Source: Streptomyces sp. ISL-43
Lineage (GTDB): Bacteria > Actinomycetota > Actinomycetes > Streptomycetales > Streptomycetaceae
DNA length: 64,000 nucleotides
Assembly (NCBI RefSeq): GCF_018614195.1
Contig: NZ_JAGGOT010000002.1
Location: forward strand, 92,573 to 156,572
Direction of reading: 5' to 3'
The translations under genes were made by a program, and so were the position numbers. Positions 62,908 to 64,000 of the stretch are shown piece by piece (position 1 is the stretch's first letter; each line of letters starts with the position of its first letter). The notes beneath the pieces were generated by a model, which was given only the letters and a program-made list of their open reading frames with translations, was not told the DNA's origin and searched no databases.

Positions 62908-64000
62908 TCACGCCTGATATGAGGCGAGTTCGACGACTGTGATGTCCGACGGTGCTCCGACCCGCACCGGCGGCCCCCAGGCACCCGCCCCGCGCGATAC
63001 GTAGAGCTGCGTGTCGCCGTAGCGCTCCAGCCCGGCGACGGTGGGGTTGGCGAGCTCGGCGAGGTAGTTGCCGGGCCAGAGCTGGCCGCCGTGGGTGTGG
63101 CCGGACAGCTGGAGGTCGACTCCGTGCCGGACCGCTTCGTCGATGACGACGGGCTGGTGCGCGAGGAGTACGGAGCTGCGGGCGCGGTCGCGGTCGCCGA
63201 GCGCGGCGGCGAAGTCGGGGCCGTGCCCCTCGGACTCTCCCTGGACGTCGTTGACGCCGGCGAGGTCGAAGTACGGGAGCGCGCGCCGGGCGTTCTCCAG
63301 GGGCGTGAGGCCGAGCTCGCGGACGTGGTCGACCCACTGCTGGGCCCCGGAGAAGTACTCGTGGTTGCCGGTCACGAAGTACGAGCCGTGCCGCGCGCGC
63401 AGGCCCCGGAGCGGCTCGGCGGCGGACCCGAGGTCGTCGACGCTGCCGTCCACGAGGTCGCCGACGACGGCGATGAGGTCGGGCTGGGTGCGGTTGATCG
63501 TGTCGACGATGCGCATGGTGTGGGCGCGGCCGAGGACGGGCCCGAGGTGGATGTCACTGACGACGGCGATGCGGAAGCCGTGAGCCGCGCGGGGCAGTTT
63601 GGCCAGGGGGACCTGGACCCGCTTGACGCGCGGCCCGCGCATGACCCCGTACGTGCCGTACCCGACGGTGCCGATCGCGGCGGCGCCGGCCGCCCCGGCG
63701 ACGGTCCGCGCGAAGCGGCGCCGGCTGAGCCCGTCCCCGTCCGGGGCGGGTGCCACGGGCCCGGCGGCGGCCGCGGGCCCGGCGGGGACCGCGAGGGTGG
63801 CCGCCGGCGCCGTTCCGCTCCCCGCCGACTCCGCACCGGATGCCGTGGCGGCGCGGCCCGCGGCGGGCGCGGCCTCGTCGGCCGGAATCTCCTGAGCCGG
63901 GGCCGGAGCGGTCCGCCGGCGGAGCCATACCGCGCGGGCGGCCTCGGCCACGAGCATGGCCAGGGTCAGGTAGAGGAGGACGGCCAGCCAGAGGTAGCCC
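62908..64000 (-). CDS. Membrane metallophosphoesterase, 5' end outside window
   Basis: The last 363 residues of a larger protein; the frame is open at the right edge (visible start of the segment GYLWLAVLLYLTLAMLVAEAARAVWL is a membrane helix). An Ala/Pro-rich linker precedes the phosphoesterase domain with VSDIHLGP, AVVGDLVDGS, TGNHEYFSGA, LAHQPV and SGHTHGGQLWPG, the five metal-binding blocks. A Tat-like RRRFARTVAGAAG is in the middle, as in YkuE-type enzymes. It probably acts at or outside the membrane on phosphodiesters or pyrophosphates. Confidence 0.85.
   Translation of the reverse strand, partial: GYLWLAVLLYLTLAMLVAEAARAVWLRRRTAPAPAQEIPADEAAPAAGRAATASGAESAGSGTAPAATLAVPAGPAAAAGPVAPAPDGDGLSRRRFARTVAGAAGAAAIGTVGYGTYGVMRGPRVKRVQVPLAKLPRAAHGFRIAVVSDIHLGPVLGRAHTMRIVDTINRTQPDLIAVVGDLVDGSVDDLGSAAEPLRGLRARHGSYFVTGNHEYFSGAQQWVDHVRELGLTPLENARRALPYFDLAGVNDVQGESEGHGPDFAAALGDRDRARSSVLLAHQPVVIDEAVRHGVDLQLSGHTHGGQLWPGNYLAELANPTVAGLERYGDTQLYVSRGAGAWGPPVRVGAPSDITVVELASYQA

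Overview
This window is high-GC actinomycete chromosome, almost certainly from a Streptomyces. It is densely coding, third codon positions are nearly all G or C, GTG, TTG and CTG starts are common, and many genes overlap by 1-4 bases. The gene order matches, from memory, the core arm of S. coelicolor around SCO4920-SCO4850: the AfsQ1/AfsQ2/SigQ signalling genes, a nucleoside-salvage region, a nonulosonic-acid cell-wall glycopolymer cluster and sdhCDAB. No rRNA, tRNA, CRISPR array, insertion sequence or integrase was seen, so this looks like vertically inherited core DNA.

Layout. 1-4.6 kb: the end of a secreted FG-GAP/VCBS repeat protein, a DeoR-family regulator, an LpdA-type flavoprotein and a small gamma-glutamylcyclotransferase-like protein. 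4.7-7.2 kb: purine nucleoside phosphorylase and a phosphopentomutase-type sugar mutase. 7.3-11 kb: lipoprotein-afsQ2-afsQ1 facing sigQ, with an AfsQ1-type box between. 11.2-20.5 kb: a uridine-kinase-like protein, deoC with two aldehyde dehydrogenase genes, a sortase, and several secreted or membrane proteins. 20.6-30.7 kb: adenosine deaminase, hydrolase, LuxR- and LysR-type regulators, an MFS exporter, a DUF402 protein, and an ECF sigma factor with a SnoaL-like tail. 30.8-37.9 kb: thymidine phosphorylase, cytidine deaminase and a BMP-type nucleoside ABC importer. 38-46.3 kb: an M20 amidohydrolase and a cluster for a nonulosonic-acid polymer (two sialyltransferase-like proteins, a cytidylyltransferase-synthase fusion, a GT2 and a further glycopolymer protein). 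46.3-52.7 kb: LysE exporter, cobalamin mutase large subunit, L,D-transpeptidase, ECF sigma with a membrane anti-sigma-like partner, and a UraD-fold protein. 52.9-56.3 kb: succinate dehydrogenase. 56.4-64 kb: a decayed DUF4132 gene, hydrolase, a three-gene TetR unit with two operators, a peptide-binding protein and a membrane metallophosphoesterase cut by the window edge.

The strongest system-level signal is one 12-bp palindrome, CTACGCGCGTAG, in exact or near-exact form directly upstream of deoD, deoC, add, deoA, the importer ATPase gene and the importer lipoprotein gene. Nothing else in the window was seen to carry it. Together these genes import nucleosides, deaminate and phosphorolyse them, isomerise the sugar phosphate, cleave deoxyribose-5-phosphate to glyceraldehyde-3-phosphate plus acetaldehyde, and probably oxidise the acetaldehyde. 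The regulator that reads the site is not evident; the DeoR-family gene at 1.3-2.3 kb is a candidate only.

Other points of note: the split two-gene layout resembling ALDH16; the in-frame fusion of CMP-nonulosonate synthetase to nonulosonate synthase; an importer ATPase gene with no usual start codon; a UraD-like protein without the catalytic His motif; and a compact TetR operon whose two identical-pattern operators bracket a near-consensus promoter.
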